A stretch of DNA of 64,000 bases from assembly GCA_014549065.1 (NCBI GenBank), contig JACDOX010000118.1, positions 226,132 to 290,131 on the forward strand, in the 5' to 3' direction. Position 1 is the stretch's first letter, and every line of letters starts with the position of its first letter. Positions 1 to 13,195 of the stretch are shown here, piece after piece. A program made the translations under genes and the position numbers. The DNA is from Cardinalis cardinalis. Its lineage: Eukaryota; Chordata; Aves; Passeriformes; Cardinalidae. A model generated the notes under the pieces. It ran no database searches. It had not been told where the DNA came from and saw nothing but the letters and a program-made list of their open reading frames with translations.

Positions 1-2324
1 TTAGGTTGGTTTTAAAAAACTTGTATTTCTGCTTGAGAATTTATGCAGGGAAAGTTGACAAAAGACACTGGCCCACCACTGAATCACTCCATCTATTCTG
101 CATAAATATATACTTCTCTAGCTACTTTTCACTCCGGTATTAATAGCCATTTATTGCTTTCAGTTTTAGAAAGCGGTTTTGTCTGCAGATGCGATTTGTG
201 AACTTTTCAGCTCTCTTTCTCTTCCTTTTGTTTCCAACCTCCCTCTCCCCACTTTTTAAAGTTATTTTCTTTTTCTCTTCCTGACTCAATCTATCTTCAC
301 ATGCTAGAACAAAAATACTGAGTAACATTGGTTTTGGTTTGGTTTTAGTATCATTGCTTTATGTCAAGAGGTTTTTGAGAGGTGCGCAATGATCCTTTTG
401 AGAGATGGGGAAAATCTGATGTATGTGACCATGCTGGTCACTCTCACTTGTACCTTCTTTAGAGGTCACAAAATGCATATGGTGCCAATCCACATTACAC
501 TTTTCAGGCAAAGAATATTTTCTTGTTTCGTATTAATACCTTTGAGCCCCAACCTTTAGCCTAGAAAATGGGCTGCTGGCTTTGGACACATGTACATTAT
601 TTACACACTACTGCTGTACTTAGTACTCATAAATTTTTGGCTAGATCTTTTGCTCTCACAATGAGTGTGAAAGGTGATAGTGGCTAATACTGACAGGTAA
701 GGTCAGGAACATGAGTAGTATTACATTGTATGAAACGAACTGAGAGCTTCCTCTAAGGTGATGAACTTCCTGGTCTAATTGAAGGCTACATGGGCCCAGC
801 ATATTTGAGGACAGCAATCTGTAAGATTCCCTCATTTTATCAAGAAAAAGGATTCTAAGGAAGTTGGAAAATCTATTTTCTGTGATGGAATGAGGTTTAC
901 TGAAAAACATGTTTATCATTAAATTAGCTTATATACTGTAGTCTAGTGCTTTTGTTGAGTTGCATTTAAATAAAAAAAATAAAATACCAGCAAAAGATGT
1001 ATCAATTCTTGTTCCTTTTAGAAAGACATTTTTATTTCTACAAGAATTTCTTAAGAAATAACATCTTAGAAATCAGGTAGTTAAGGCTACATTTATTGAA
1101 ATATTACAATCTGTTTTGATTAGTATGTAGTCTTATTTTAATGTAAATTTCCTAAATCCTTTTATCTGCTCCTATAATAAAAGCTTGCCATACCTGAGAA
1201 GGAAAACTACTAGTTTTCACCTATCATTTTTGTTTGGTGCTCTCAGCTGTACATTAGTATTCAGAATCACCATTAATCATAAAGCATTTAAAGACTTTTC
1301 AAACAATCAAACCTGTCATTTCACTGAAAGAAGATAGTGAGGCATAAAGCTAGCATTGTAAAATAAAATGTATAATTGCTGTCATTGTTGCCTGCTTCAG
1401 AATTTCAAAAGAAGATGTCTTTGGTAATGGAACAGAATTTCTCAGTATTCTTGAGATTTGAAAGGCTAAACTTTGTTTTTCCCAAAAGATTGTAAAGAAA
1501 AAATTCCAGGTCCCTTGAGATACAAAAAATATTTAGTCAGCAACGTGACCCAACAATTGTAGAAAAGTGTGTGTGTTGGGAGATAAAGCTGGATAACTGT
1601 AAAGCTGGATAACTACCTGGGAAAACATATTTGTTTATATTTATAGTCTGTGCTTGGATCTTTTGAATGGAACCAGTTGCAGTAGTGGACGTACTTGTAA
1701 AAATGCAGAAACCTGCTTTGTGAGTCAAGGGTGAAGGTCTAAGGTCACAGAATTGCCTGAAGGATAAACATCTCTGCAGCATTTTGGGAACACCCATTGT
1801 ATGTAGTGAATAAACCTGATTGAATGAGGAATGCAGTTTCGTAAGATGTGAAAGTATAAGAAAAAAATGCATAGAAAAGCTTTAATAGCTACTATGTAGT
1901 GGAGGTTGACAATTGCAAAGATATTTATTTGTTCCCTAGCACAGCTCTGACCCAAAGGCAGACTGTGATTCAGAAATAAGTTATCTAGAATTGGCAAACT
2001 CATCCTTGAACAACTGTTCTTTAAATAGAGAAGAAGAGGTCATCATGAATGTGTTTGGAACAGTACACACTAATATACACAGCAGAAACAAAGCAAGATA
2101 TTATTGTCAATAAATAATGCTTTTGTCCCTATTTCTTTATATAATAATGGTGATAAACCAGACTTTTTAATAGAAACTGGATAAAATGTTTCTCCTTGCT
2201 TCTCTTCAGTAGTATTCTTATTGGATTATTTATTTATTTATTATTTCTCGGTAACTTAGGTATTTTTGAGCATCTGAATAATGTAAGCAAATTATCTAGA
2301 GTATCAATACATACGAAAGCATGT
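1..2324. other. Unique AT-rich non-coding DNA
   Basis: No gene is visible. The longest open frames are short (under about 110 codons), lie in AT-rich sequence, overlap each other on the same strand and show no recognisable domain, so they look like chance. The only local structures are a 16-bp tandem duplication near 1600 and a short ATTT run near 2228-2240. It borders a CR1 LINE on the right. Confidence 0.6.
1585..1616. repeat. Tandem duplication, 2 x 16 bp
   Basis: Two adjacent 16-bp units (1585-1600 and 1601-1616), both beginning aaagctggataact, are identical at 14 of 16 positions and differ only in the last two bases. This is a simple local duplication, probably from replication slippage. 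No function is implied. Confidence 0.8.
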
Positions 2325-3215
2325 GACATTCCTTGAGTGTTAGTTGATATTTCCCAGGTGTTTGTACTGAGTCCAATTCTTTTTAACAGCCCTGTTAATG
2401 ATGGGACACAAAGCATACACAGCAACACGAGACTGGGAGGAGTGGCTGATACACCAGGTTTTTGTGCTTGACTGGATATAGAAATGATCCAACAGGAACT
2501 CAATGATCTTCAACGAAGGGAAATTCCAAGTCCTGCACCTGCAGAGGGCAAACTCCATGCACTATTACATGCTGGGTGATCAGTAGCTGGAAAGCAGCTT
2601 TGCACAAAGCCCTAGTAAGTCCTGGTGGACAAGCTGAACAATGTGCCCTTGGATCAAAATAGGCCAATGGTATTCATGGATGCAGTAGAAAGAGCACTGC
2701 CAGCAAGGCACAGGTGCAGGTCTTTACTCTCTACAAGGCACTGATGATACTGCATCTGAAATGATGTGTCTAGTACTGGCCACTCATGGAGCCAGTTCAG
2801 CAAAGGGCTGCTAAAGTGATTAAGAGCTGGAGCAGGTTTCATATGAGGGATGTGTGAGAGAGCCAAGACTGCTCACCCTGAATCTGCAGTGGGGATCTTG
2901 TTAGTGTTTATAAATTCCTGATGGGAGAGTACAAAGAAGGCAGAGACAGGCTTCTCAGTGAAGGACCAAGAAGCTGCAAACTAAAATGCAGGGAATTCTG
3001 TTTAAATGCAAGGAAAAACTCTTTTCATTATGTGGGCTCAAATATTGGCACAGGATGTTCAAGGAGGTTTTGGAGTCTCTAAGCTTGGAGGTCTTCAACA
3101 TGTGAGCGGACACAACCCTGAGTAACATGTTTCAACTTAGCCTGCTTTGAACAAGCGGAGTATCTCCAGAGGTCCCTTCCAGCCTCACTTATTCTCTGGT
3201 GCTGTGATGTAATGA
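2325..3215 (+). mobile_element. CR1 LINE, 5'-truncated and decayed, plus strand
   Basis: This is the 3' part of a chicken-repeat-1 non-LTR retrotransposon, which copies itself by target-primed reverse transcription. Recognisable CR1 blocks run in order. A 'gtactgagtccaattct' block (CR1: gg-act-gggtccagtcct) lies near 2367. An 'acgagactgggaggagtgg' block, equal to the segment after the RT catalytic box, lies near 2427. 'aagtcctgcacctgcag' lies near 2530, the block around 'gggctgctaaagtgattaagagc' near 2806, and the terminal 'aggtcccttccagcc' at about 3170. The characteristic octamer-like tail is degraded to 'attctctggtgctgtgatg'. Many indels and stops break every frame and the catalytic FADD box is not recognisable, so the copy is dead and old. 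The 5' boundary is approximate. Confidence 0.85.
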
Positions 3216-6200
3216 GTATACGTTATCTGATGTCTAAGAGCAAGGTCCAAGTAAAATTGCCAAAAGGTGTTTGATGAATTGGCTTTTCCTCTACTGAAAA
3301 GCAAAGAACCCTAGAAGATTTTCAGAGTTATGTATGGAGGATATTTGGGAGGAGAAACAAAAACATGAACTTTGTTCCTCGTGTTGCAATGGGAGGAATC
3401 ATGGTACCAAACCAGGGACATTAATTTTGTTTTAAACTGATGAATGTCTTGATTAATTAATGCCTTCTAACTCAACTAACCAAAATCCTGCTCACTGAAA
3501 TCTCCAATTTCTAATGATAGAAAGTTGCTCTTCCAAATGAGATGGATTTTTAATTAAATTTGCTCTCATTCTTGAGTGGTATGCTTTGTCACAATATGAT
3601 CTCATATTTTTTAACTTTGAAAGCTCCCTAATGCTAATTTTTTCCACTTCATTGTAAAAAAAACTGAGGGTCCAAGAAAATGTGGTTAAGAAGTTACTGA
3701 CCTGATGGATTTCAATATCTCTAAGTAATTAGTAAAGCTATGCTTGTCTCTTTCATTAAAGGCACCATTAGAAAACCAGATGCAAAAGATAACTGTGGCA
3801 AATGGTTTCTCAGGTAATTCTTGATAACGTTAAATGTGGTTGTCATTTCAAATGATCACTATGCATCTTTTCTTAAATACCCATCCATCTACTTGAGCTG
3901 ACTGCTCAATAAATTGTATGTGGAAATCTTTAGAATGATTTCCTGGAAAGAATTCTCTCAGTTTAACCAGCTGTAGAATGTTCTCTCTATTCATTTTTTT
4001 GTGTTTTCTTTTTTGTTCTCCACTGAGATTAGTAGTATACTTTGTCTCCAAAAGAAGCTTGAAATAGAAAGAAATGTAATAAGGAGCAAAGAAGAGAGGA
4101 ATATCTGTAATATAGATTTTTTTTTTTTCACCAAGGTGCTGAGTAGAAAACTGTAAATCTGTGTGAAGGGCCATACATTGCCTTCAATTTCTACTCATGT
4201 TTGCCTTTAGTTTTAGTGAGAGAAGTGCACCAAATGTTGATGGGGATGCTGGTTTCTGTCATAGCACAAGGCTGAACTAAAGCACGCTTTCTTTTCTGTA
4301 AATGTACATGCTTTGCCAAGTGAAAGCCCATATTATTTAGGTTATTTTTCACATCTTCTCATTGCTATAATTTTTACTCTGTACAGAAGCTAGAGCAGGA
4401 GAAGGACTAAATTAAGGATTTTTTTCATCTGGACTTTTTGAAAAAAGGTTGGTTGCTTGCTTGTCTTTTTCGGTGTTGCTATTATATGAGGAAGGTGATG
4501 TGCTGATAACACAGAATGCAAAATTATGGCTGCTATTTAGTGCTTCATTCTGCCAGGGGTCAAGTGAGGGGAGCAGGATAGAGAGGAAATTCACTAACAG
4601 GGACCCTCTATGTTTAAAGTGCACATTGTTTGTGTGGTGAACATGGCATTCCCATAATGTCCTTAATTTGCCTTATAGCTTCTGGAATTAAGAAGCTTGT
4701 GAATAGTCTTGAGTAAGTCTCTTGCTATGCATTGTCCACATAGATTTCACTCTCTATTTAACCCCTCTGATTTCACTATATAATTGGGCTTTCTTCATTA
4801 TCTTTTTAGTAAGACTTGCTCTTGTAATAGTGGTGAGGGGTTTCAGTCCTGTAATTTTTAGCTGTATTAAATACTGTCTCAATCTTGTTGCTTAAGCTGT
4901 TTATTTTTTTAAGCTCAGGAATTGCAGCATCCTTTTAATCCCACTCTGATGTTAAAAGAAAGACAATTCTCTCCTGGATGCAACTGTCATCTGCACTTAG
5001 GAATTTGCCATTGTGTTCTTTCAGAACATTCTGTCTTTCTCACTTTTTTCATTTACTCTTATCTTTCCTTTTGACAAACTTTTTTCTTTTATTTAATGGT
5101 GTTTAAGCAGGTAAATAGGAGACTCTTTGAATAGCATATTTTATTAAAACAAAACACCTAATTAATTTCTGCTCCAGTAATCCTTTAATGTGGACTCCTT
5201 GAAAATTGTGTTATTACAGATAGGAAGAACTAACATAAAGTAGAAATGTCAGGTGCTGTTTCAAAGACATTTTTTTCTCTGTTTTTCAAAGTAGTCAATG
5301 TACTAATTGCTTGCTGTACACCTTATGTATTTCTTTCACTTTGTAATCTTGGAGGTTTTATTAATGGGGGACTTTAAAAATAGGAGCATTTTTAAAATTT
5401 TAACTGGATTGAGTAAAGTAAGTGTTTTCCACAAATGTAAAATCATTATGAACTCATTTAAATTCCCTTACGTGACCTTTTATGAAGCATTAAAAAAAAA
5501 TCGGAACATTGCTTCTTGTGCATGTTCCCCGAAAACACGAGAGTTATGAACTACATACTTGGAGAACAGGAAGCTAAGTGCAGTGCCTCACAATGATAAT
5601 CAAGTGGGGAAGATATTTATTCCAGTTTAAAATATCCTAAAATAAAGTAAATATCAAAAAAATACCCTAAAACATAAAGGAGAATGAGTTAAAAAATATG
5701 AGTAATAGTAACTCTTTCTGTGATCATTTGATTCCCCTTGAGTGTATTAAACTTTTAGGTGATCTCAACACTGCTCAGACACACCATGGAAGTATGCAGA
5801 GATCCACAAGCTTATGATTAAAAGCAAAAGGGACAGAAACTTGAGTTTAGCTGAGACAAGAGAGGCATTCAGGACAGCAAATCCAGAGCAGATACAGGAG
5901 GAAAACAGACTGGCAGAGAAGATAATTTAGGGAGCTGAACTATTTAAGTGAAGAAGAAATGGGGAAGAATAGGCATTTTGAGGCTAAAGCTAGTGATAAA
6001 ATAGCTGTGAATAGAGATGAAGGGCAGATGTTTGACAGCTGACTGGGAAACTAGGTAGCTGAGGATGTGCAGATTGCCTGCTGAGATAGCCTGCATGGTG
6101 TATTCAGATAAATTAGGATTAGGAAGGAAAGGACAGATTCATGGTGAAGGTGCAGAAGGGTGGAATCCACTGAAGTTGACTTTCTTTCTGAGCTCTGAAT

Positions 6201-6849
6201 GGGCTATCAGACTTCAGAGACTTATGATTCCTCTGTAGTCAGAAAACATCAATTTAAGGCAGCCTTTGATTTTCTGATCCCTCTGCTATATTTTCAATAC
6301 ATTTTATAGTGCAAATAGCTGTATCCTCTGTGCCAGCTTTTTATTTGTTAAAATACAGTCATTCCCTCTCACCATGTGTACTTCAGTGAAAGTTTGGACA
6401 CTTGGAAGGTCTTTAGGTTCATTGTGTTTTCATCTTTCTGACTTGCCCAAACTTCTCTTTGGCAAGCTATCTAATCAATAAATTTGCTGTATTCGTAGTG
6501 TGAATATTCCAATAGTTACCTAAGGCAGGTTTTTGGTTGGTCAGTTATTTTATTTTCTTCTGTTGTTCTGAAAAATTAAAAACAATTCTTCCATAAAGTG
6601 AAGCTGCAGTCATTCTATGATAGAAGTAAGAGAGTCCTGTTGTTATAGAACTCCTGTCTTTCTTGAAAGTCATTATGTAGTAGACAAAAGGGTAGATGTT
6701 GGATCTCGTTATTACTGTAAGGATTTTATTATTGCCTCTGTACTCCTTTGCAACACTAGGTAGTTACTCAAACCCTATTTCTTAAAAATGTTTAATAAAT
6801 GCAATTCTCATTTTTCAGAGTAAGAGCCAGAAATTTCTGTAAAAGTGTC
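3216..6849. other. Unique AT-rich non-coding DNA
   Basis: No gene, RNA or dated repeat could be recognised. A purine-rich, A/G-biased stretch at about 5805-6150 stands out in composition but carries no open frame of note and no repeat I know. Open frames in the interval (for example 3848-4174 and 4412-4624, minus) are short and lack domain features. Confidence 0.55.
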
Positions 6850-7125
6850 TGGCAGAAATGCTGAGCACTTGTAACTGTGGAGCCAATGGGAATGCTACTT
6901 TGAATGCATGAAGTACCATATAGCAATCACCTTCTGAAAAATCATTCATTAGAGTTACCAGGTTAGATGTGAAAATTAATAGGATTTTTTTCTTTAGTCT
7001 GTCTATACCTCAGTCAACTATTTGTAAAATGGAGTGATATCATCTTTCATTTTGTTGGCCATTTTAAAGATTGATCAAGTTTTGTGAAGCAGTCCTCTGT
7101 TCTGAGAAGTGCCGTAGAAAGTTCA
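6850..7125 (-). repeat. Ancient amniote SINE, MIR/CORE-SINE-like, minus strand
   Basis: The segment 'tacctcagtcaactatttgtaaaatggagtgatatcatc' region at 7008-7045 matches the reverse complement of the familiar MIR-like block ('cattttacagatgaggaaactgaggca'). It is followed by a 'taaagattgatcaagttttgtgaag' block and 'gaagtgccgtagaaag' (7107-7121), which parallel the 'gtaaagcgctttgag...ggcgctatagaag' end of such elements. Immediately upstream, 'aaatgctgagcactt' (about 6856-6870) and 'caatgggaa' (about 6884-6892) resemble a block seen with these elements in reptiles and birds. The identification rests on remembered consensus sequence, not on a search. The divergence is high, as expected for an insertion predating the bird radiation. 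Confidence 0.55.
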
Positions 7126-9634
7126 AGACAAATGAACAGATTTAACAGGTTTGCCATAAGTATTAACCGTTTTCAGCAAATATTGACTAGTTGATCATTA
7201 AAAACTTTTATTACATATATCAATGTTACAGGGTTTCTGGGGGAGGGAGGGGAAAGGCAGTCAATTAGAAATTGCATAATTTATATACACAAGTGAGGTG
7301 AATTCATGCTTGAGTAGAGTACCCTAACAATGATGGAGTGTAACTTCTTATGACTTTGACTGCACAACTTCATAATCAAATTCTTTTAACTTTCTTTTGG
7401 CTTTACAAAAGTAAACCTGTATTCAAAATTCAACTGTAAAAAAAAATACTGTTTTTTAAGGATTAAATTGTTGCTTTGTTGAAGAAAAGGGAACATTTCC
7501 ATCACTTNTTTTTTCCTCTTTCCTCTCATTTTTATTGAATGAAATAATATATGACTCTACACATGACTAGTATGAAGACCAATCTAGAAATGAAAAAGCT
7601 TTCATTTTTTTCTCCACTGAAACTTCAGCTCTGGCTGTATTCATGAAACCCTCAGGCAGAGGCACGGTTCTGAATGAAATCTTTAGATGTGATCATAGAG
7701 TCTTTTCAGAACTCCTGAAGTTACTCATTACTGGATCTCCCAGAAACGTGCTTAAGTGACAGATAGCTCTTCAGCAATGCTCCTGCCAAAACCACAGATG
7801 ATATTGCTGTGTATCTGATCAAATGCATTTGGCATCTAGGCATGTTACCTTCAGTGTGCTTTTAACAGTGGTTAAAAGTACTCTTACTGGATGTGCCAGA
7901 TTGCTGTGGTTGATCACCAGAGATAGTGTATAAATGTTGTTTAGCATATTCGGCTTAGAAATTGTTTGAATCCAGCTTAATTTTTTTTTTGGCCAAAAAA
8001 TATGTTCCTTTTTTTTATAACGAAAGTAAAACCAGCGTAATTTATTTGGTTTCAAAGGTGTTGCAATCAAGTACTGGAATATGTATTCCTCTCTAGGTGA
8101 TTTCCATGAGGTGCCTAATGTTGCTCGTGTGCCTCACAGATCATGTTGTTTTTCAGGTATACATCAGGGTGCATCTAAGGCATCCTAAATCTGGGTAACA
8201 GGCATTATGTGTTTAAAGTCTACCATCTCTAGAAAAAAAATAATTCTCTTAATGACAAGCACTGTTAAGTTGCCATACAATTCATCTAAGAAATGCAGAT
8301 TCTCTTCCACTTTGTTTTTCCCTTAAAGCATGTGCAATCTCAGGCTAAATAGACTATGCACACAATATATTCCTTTGTCTCCTTTTTGTGCAATTTCTTT
8401 CAAACTCTCTGTATCACTTTGTTGATTGATGCTTAATATGATCTTAAATTGACTTATGGACAAATAGAATTTCATTCTCCCTTTCCTTGCCATTTTTTGT
8501 AACTTTGTCAACAGTACAGAGTTCTCCTGTATTTTTCATACTCAGTCTTAAATTTCTGCATTTTATTCAAAGTTTAAGAATTGCAACTTGTACAAAAAAA
8601 GATTTCATCATTTTAATATTAATGTTATTGTTATTTAATAATGTTGGAGGAGAGTCACTTGTGTTATTAAATAATTTTTATTAAAAAGTCATATAAGTAT
8701 CATATAGATTATAGGAACTGATGATTAAAGCAAATAAAAATGGAAATAAAACATTTCCTGCTGATGTGGAACCTAGTTGTTATCTGTTCAGATTTCTATC
8801 TGTGGAAAAAATTTGTTAACTTGCATTCCAGCTTTATCTACCAGGCAAGCTGTGCTATCACTGCTGGAGGAACAATGAGCTTCTAACATAATAATTTTTG
8901 GTGAGAAAATTGAAATAGGTTTTAAAATTGTATTTTCTCTTACTTGATTGCTTAATAGTACTTTGTATTCCAAGACTGAATGTGAGCTGGTCTAGTTTAG
9001 CTGGTGTACCTCTATTCTGGGCATGTAGGCATTTCAGCCTGTGTTTTTTTCTGATATTCACAACAATTTGAGCTGATTGGCAACAAACTTATTAGCTTTA
9101 TGTAAAGGGGAGCAGTAAAATTTCATCATTTTTCATAAGAGTAAATCACAGACTGATCCATAGATGACATTGCTGCAGTTTTGAAACAGTACTTCGTAAT
9201 CAGATTCTTCATGGAATGCATCTGAACACTCAAGAAGTTGATAACTGCAGCTCAGTAGGTAATTACACATGGTGTGCAATCAACTGATCAACATGATACA
9301 AATTATCCACTTATGCCGGTTTTAATCCAGCAAATTCTACTTTAATCAATGATATTATTATAATTTTACATCAAGACTAATAAGACCAGGACTTGACATT
9401 TTTCATAAGCAAAATACTGAGTCGCAAATTCATCATTTACTTTTGGTGTTAATTGTGTCATAAGGATGTTCAGTACTGACTGTGGCTCTACAGTGCTGTC
9501 CCCTTGCACAGCAGGAGCAGGAGGTAATTGTTTAGTCCCACATCTTCCTTCTCAGGGGAATTTTTCCTTTATACCACTAATATGTCATTCTTATTTTTCT
9601 TCTTTCTGGCAATTCAGATTTGTGCTTTACCTTA
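7126..9634. other. Unique AT-rich non-coding DNA
   Basis: No gene, RNA or repeat is recognised. Several T-rich homopolymer patches occur (for example near 7980-8015). An ambiguous base N sits at 7508. Open frames at 7819-8070 and 8788-9061 (minus) are short and low in complexity. Confidence 0.55.
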
Positions 9635-10064
9635 AAAGGCTAAACATAGACCTGTTGGATTGGATCCAGAGGAGGGACATATAAATAATTAGAGGCCTGG
9701 AACATCTCTCCTGTGAAGAAAGGCTGAGAGGGTTGAGGTTTTTCAGTCTGCAGAGGAAAAGACTCTGGGAACACCTTATTGCAGCCTTTCAGTACTTAAA
9801 GGAGCTTGTAAGAAAGATGGGAACAAAGTTTTAAACCAAGCTGGTAGCAATAGGACATGGGATAATGGTTTTAAACTTCAAAAGGGCAGCTTCAAATATA
9901 AAAGGAAGAAATTTTTGGTGATTAGAGTACTGAGGCACTGGAACAGGTCACCCAGAGAGATAGTAGATGTCCCATCACCGGATGTGTTCATTCCAGGGAG
10001 TTGGAGAAGATGATCTTTAAAAATTCCTTCCAGCTCAAATTATTCTATCATACTATTCTATAAG
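9635..10064 (+). mobile_element. CR1 LINE 3' end, plus strand
   Basis: This severely 5'-truncated CR1 copy keeps a clear collinear match to the CR1 3' region: 'gatccagaggagggacat' (9662-9679), 'aggcctggaacatctctcctg' (about 9693), 'aaaggctgagag' (9719), 'gcagcctttcagtacttaaagg' (about 9781), 'aagaaagatgggaacaaa' (about 9811), 'gcactggaacaggtcacccagagag' (about 9935), and the tail 'attccttccagctcaaattattctat' (about 10022). An internal deletion removes the usual segment between the 'ccctggaa-catt' block and the final 'gatgatctttaa' (about 10010). No coding capacity remains because the RT and endonuclease regions are absent. Confidence 0.92.
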
Positions 10065-13000
10065 TCTATTATCAGTGCCTGGGAAGTCCTTCCACTAGTT
10101 AAATTCTGAGAATCAGCCCAAGATTGTACCTAAGGATTGGGTTGCCAGCATTTTCCTAGGCAACCAAAATAATACTGATATTTTTCTCATATTGAAAATG
10201 GCTGTGTGTAGCCATATGCAAAATCTAACATAATCTGCCACCCTCAACTGAGAAAATGTCACCCAAGAACATCTTTGCAGATGGTCAGTCTCCTGTGGTT
10301 TCAGCTTGCCCTTACAGCAGCTTGACAACTCTACTTTCTTTCAACTGCCAAGGAAGGCAGGAAGAAGAATCTAGGAGTACAGCCCAGAGCTGAGTTTTAT
10401 ATGTACTTCACTGTGTGCTGTAATAAAAACTGTTACGCTCTTAAGGTTTGCAACCAGGTCATCTGTACTGTCCAAAAGTACAGTATGGATAAAAAAGAGC
10501 ATTTCAGCCATTTTTCTAGTATTTCTTCTTTGGAACAGTAGCTCCAGTTGTTTCCCAATACATTGGAGGCAAAATAGCTGGCCAAATAACTAAATTCCAG
10601 TAAACTGTCAAGTGGCTACCTAGGTAAAATAACTGCTGCACATGTCTTATTGGTTGACTGCCTATGAGATTGCTGTGGAAGTCAGTGCCAGAGGACACAG
10701 CAAACAGCTCTAGGAAAGCAGGGACTTAGACAGCATAATTGTCCTGCCTTAATTTGGTCTTGTTTGTCCTCAGAAGTATCACAATTACCTGAAAACATGA
10801 GTCTTTCCCTGCGGTAGTGCTAGTTAATCTCAGTGGGAATTGAACAAAAGGACCTGAGGAGCGACTGAAAGCCCAGCAATATGAAGGGATGACAAAGTCT
10901 GCAAATCTTGGCCCTGGGTCATGCTTTTCTAGCCCACATATGGGCCAACAGCATGAAACATGAGGTGATTTATCTGTTTCCATTAAATTTAAGCCTAAAA
11001 AATTCTATAGCTGCACTCATAAGCTAGTCAGAAGTCTTAAGCATTGAATTTTTTTCTTTTCATTTTTCAGAATGTTGACAGTCTCCCTGCTGATAGTTTG
11101 ATAGATTGGATGCTTTCTGTAACTTTCCATAGCAGGTTATTCTATCCCTCTCTAGGCCCATTCTTTCCTCCTTTGATTTTTGTCAGATTTACATCTGTTT
11201 CCTTAGCAAGCTACTATAAATATGTCTTCAATTCCACTTACAATATATTCTTAATATCAGCTTCAGAAAACTGAGCAGAAAGCAAAATGACAGAGTTATT
11301 TTGAATAAACAATTCTGGATTTTTAAATTTATCAGAATCCTTTTTTTATTTCCTCTTTGGAGGATCTCTGTCTTTGAATTGTTTCTGCTGTGCTTTGCCT
11401 AAGGATGTGTTTGCATAATAAGGGCTTTGATTTGAATAGATGAATAGCCCTGGGTGTTTGTGTTTTCCCTCCATTTTCATGATTATAGCAGAAAAAAAGT
11501 GCAAGGACCGTTTTAGCTGAGTAATTTAGAATATTTTCACATTGAGACTTGATTTTGCTGGATAGTATAAGACAATGCAACTCAAGTAGGTAGCAGGAAA
11601 TGTTAAGTGAGAACAATGGGAAGAAGGAACTTCANGAAGATGATCTATTTTGCAATTGTGCAACAGTTAATAACTACAGATTAGTTACAGCTTGAATGAT
11701 GGACAACCCTCAGGTATATTCTAAAAAGGAGCCTTAAAAAAAGCTGCATATTTAGTCACTGACTGTCAACTTTGTGTAATAGACTCAGAGAAGCATGTTC
11801 TCATATTGTAGTGATACTTTCTTTTCTTTTTCTGTCAACACTGTGATATTCAGGATTACATGGCAGTGAGAACAATAGTTGTGTGAAACATCTAGTGACC
11901 TGAGAGCACTTTTTCTTATTGAATTTCAGGCTCTTTTTACTCTTAGTAAAATTCTTTCACACCTTAAATGATGGTTGAAGTCACATTTAAAACATAATCT
12001 TTACTCTTCAGAAGTTATTCAAAAGAGGTTGAGTTCTCTGCTTTTGCATTGCCCTTCTGGAGAGGTGTGATGACTAAATGATATAGTATAAACATTGTTA
12101 AAAGGAATCAATTTTGGTCATCTCTCTGAATGATTTTGAGTTGAATATGACAAGAATTTGAGGGAACAGTCAGAAATTTGAGTTTTGATATCCAAGTATA
12201 AATGGAAATAAGAAAGGAGAGTGAGAAGTTTTCTTAAAGTCCTTTGTGTCTCCTTTTGTCAAGACCTTGTTTCCTCTGTCTGAGCTGCTTATCTTTCTCT
12301 GCTGAAAGTGGAGTCCTGCACAATAAGTTCACGTTTTAAGCACAGTCTGAAACTCATATTGAAGGTTGGTTGTAAAGATTTATTGTAGGAAAAAATAAGT
12401 CTATCAGATTCTCCATGTTCTATGAGAATCTGTATGGATTTGAAATTAATTTCATTTTTTAAAGATTGTGTGTTTGTAGGCTTTTTGGTGTTTTGTTTGT
12501 TTATTTGTCTTTTTCCCAGCCCTGGGAAAAAACAGCTAAACTATCTAAATGCCTTTGCTTAGGAAATGTGGTTACACATTCCTGCTCAATGTAATTTCTC
12601 AGCTGCAATTTTAACATGTGATTCATATTGCTTGTTTCATACTGAACGGTAGAATAGTTAAAAGGCATTTAGGCTGCTGTTGAGTTGTAAAATAAAATTC
12701 TCACTTTTTTTTTAATTAGTAGAAAATATTAATGAAGTGTGGTTATGAAACAGTTAACTACAATAAAAATACTGATTGAACCTTGAAGATTTTTGTAATT
12801 TCAGGCATACCTTAAAAACATCAGTCAAGGATATAATTTGATCAGTCATCCTGTACATCTNACTCTTGTATTGAAATAAACTCCACTAAGGCTTGGACCC
12901 CTTTTCCTTTAGGGTTTGTAGCAAATAGCTGGTTTTAGAAATGGCACAGTTTTGAGCATTTTTGTATATTATAACTGTATTCCCTCTAATTCTAAGAGAG

Positions 13001-13195
13001 ACACTAGAGGTAAGCACAGATCCACTGATTCTTCACAAATTCTCTATCGCAAATATTTCTAATTCTGTATCACTTTAGTACGTGATGTTTTACATCCTGC
13101 AGTCTTGTTTCTCCCTGTCATATTCTATTTAACTTTATCTACTTTTACATTAGCAAGTAGCTGTATCCAGCAGGAGTAGATTTGTAGAGAAAATC
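10065..13195. other. Unique AT-rich non-coding DNA
   Basis: Nothing recognisable as a gene, RNA or repeat. A pyrimidine-rich AG (ttttcttttcatttttcag, ending near 11070) precedes a 76-codon open frame. With no donor, domain or homology that I can recognise, it is not called an exon. Ambiguous bases N lie at 11635 and 12861. Confidence 0.5.

Noticed and set aside
5805..6150. Purine-rich stretch as a possible exon or repeat
   Set aside because: No open frame of length, no repeat landmark and no splice context; only a compositional bias remains.
11044..11274. Plus-strand exon after a good polypyrimidine tract and AG at about 11070
   Set aside because: No convincing donor follows, the translation is unremarkable and such acceptor look-alikes are frequent in T-rich DNA.
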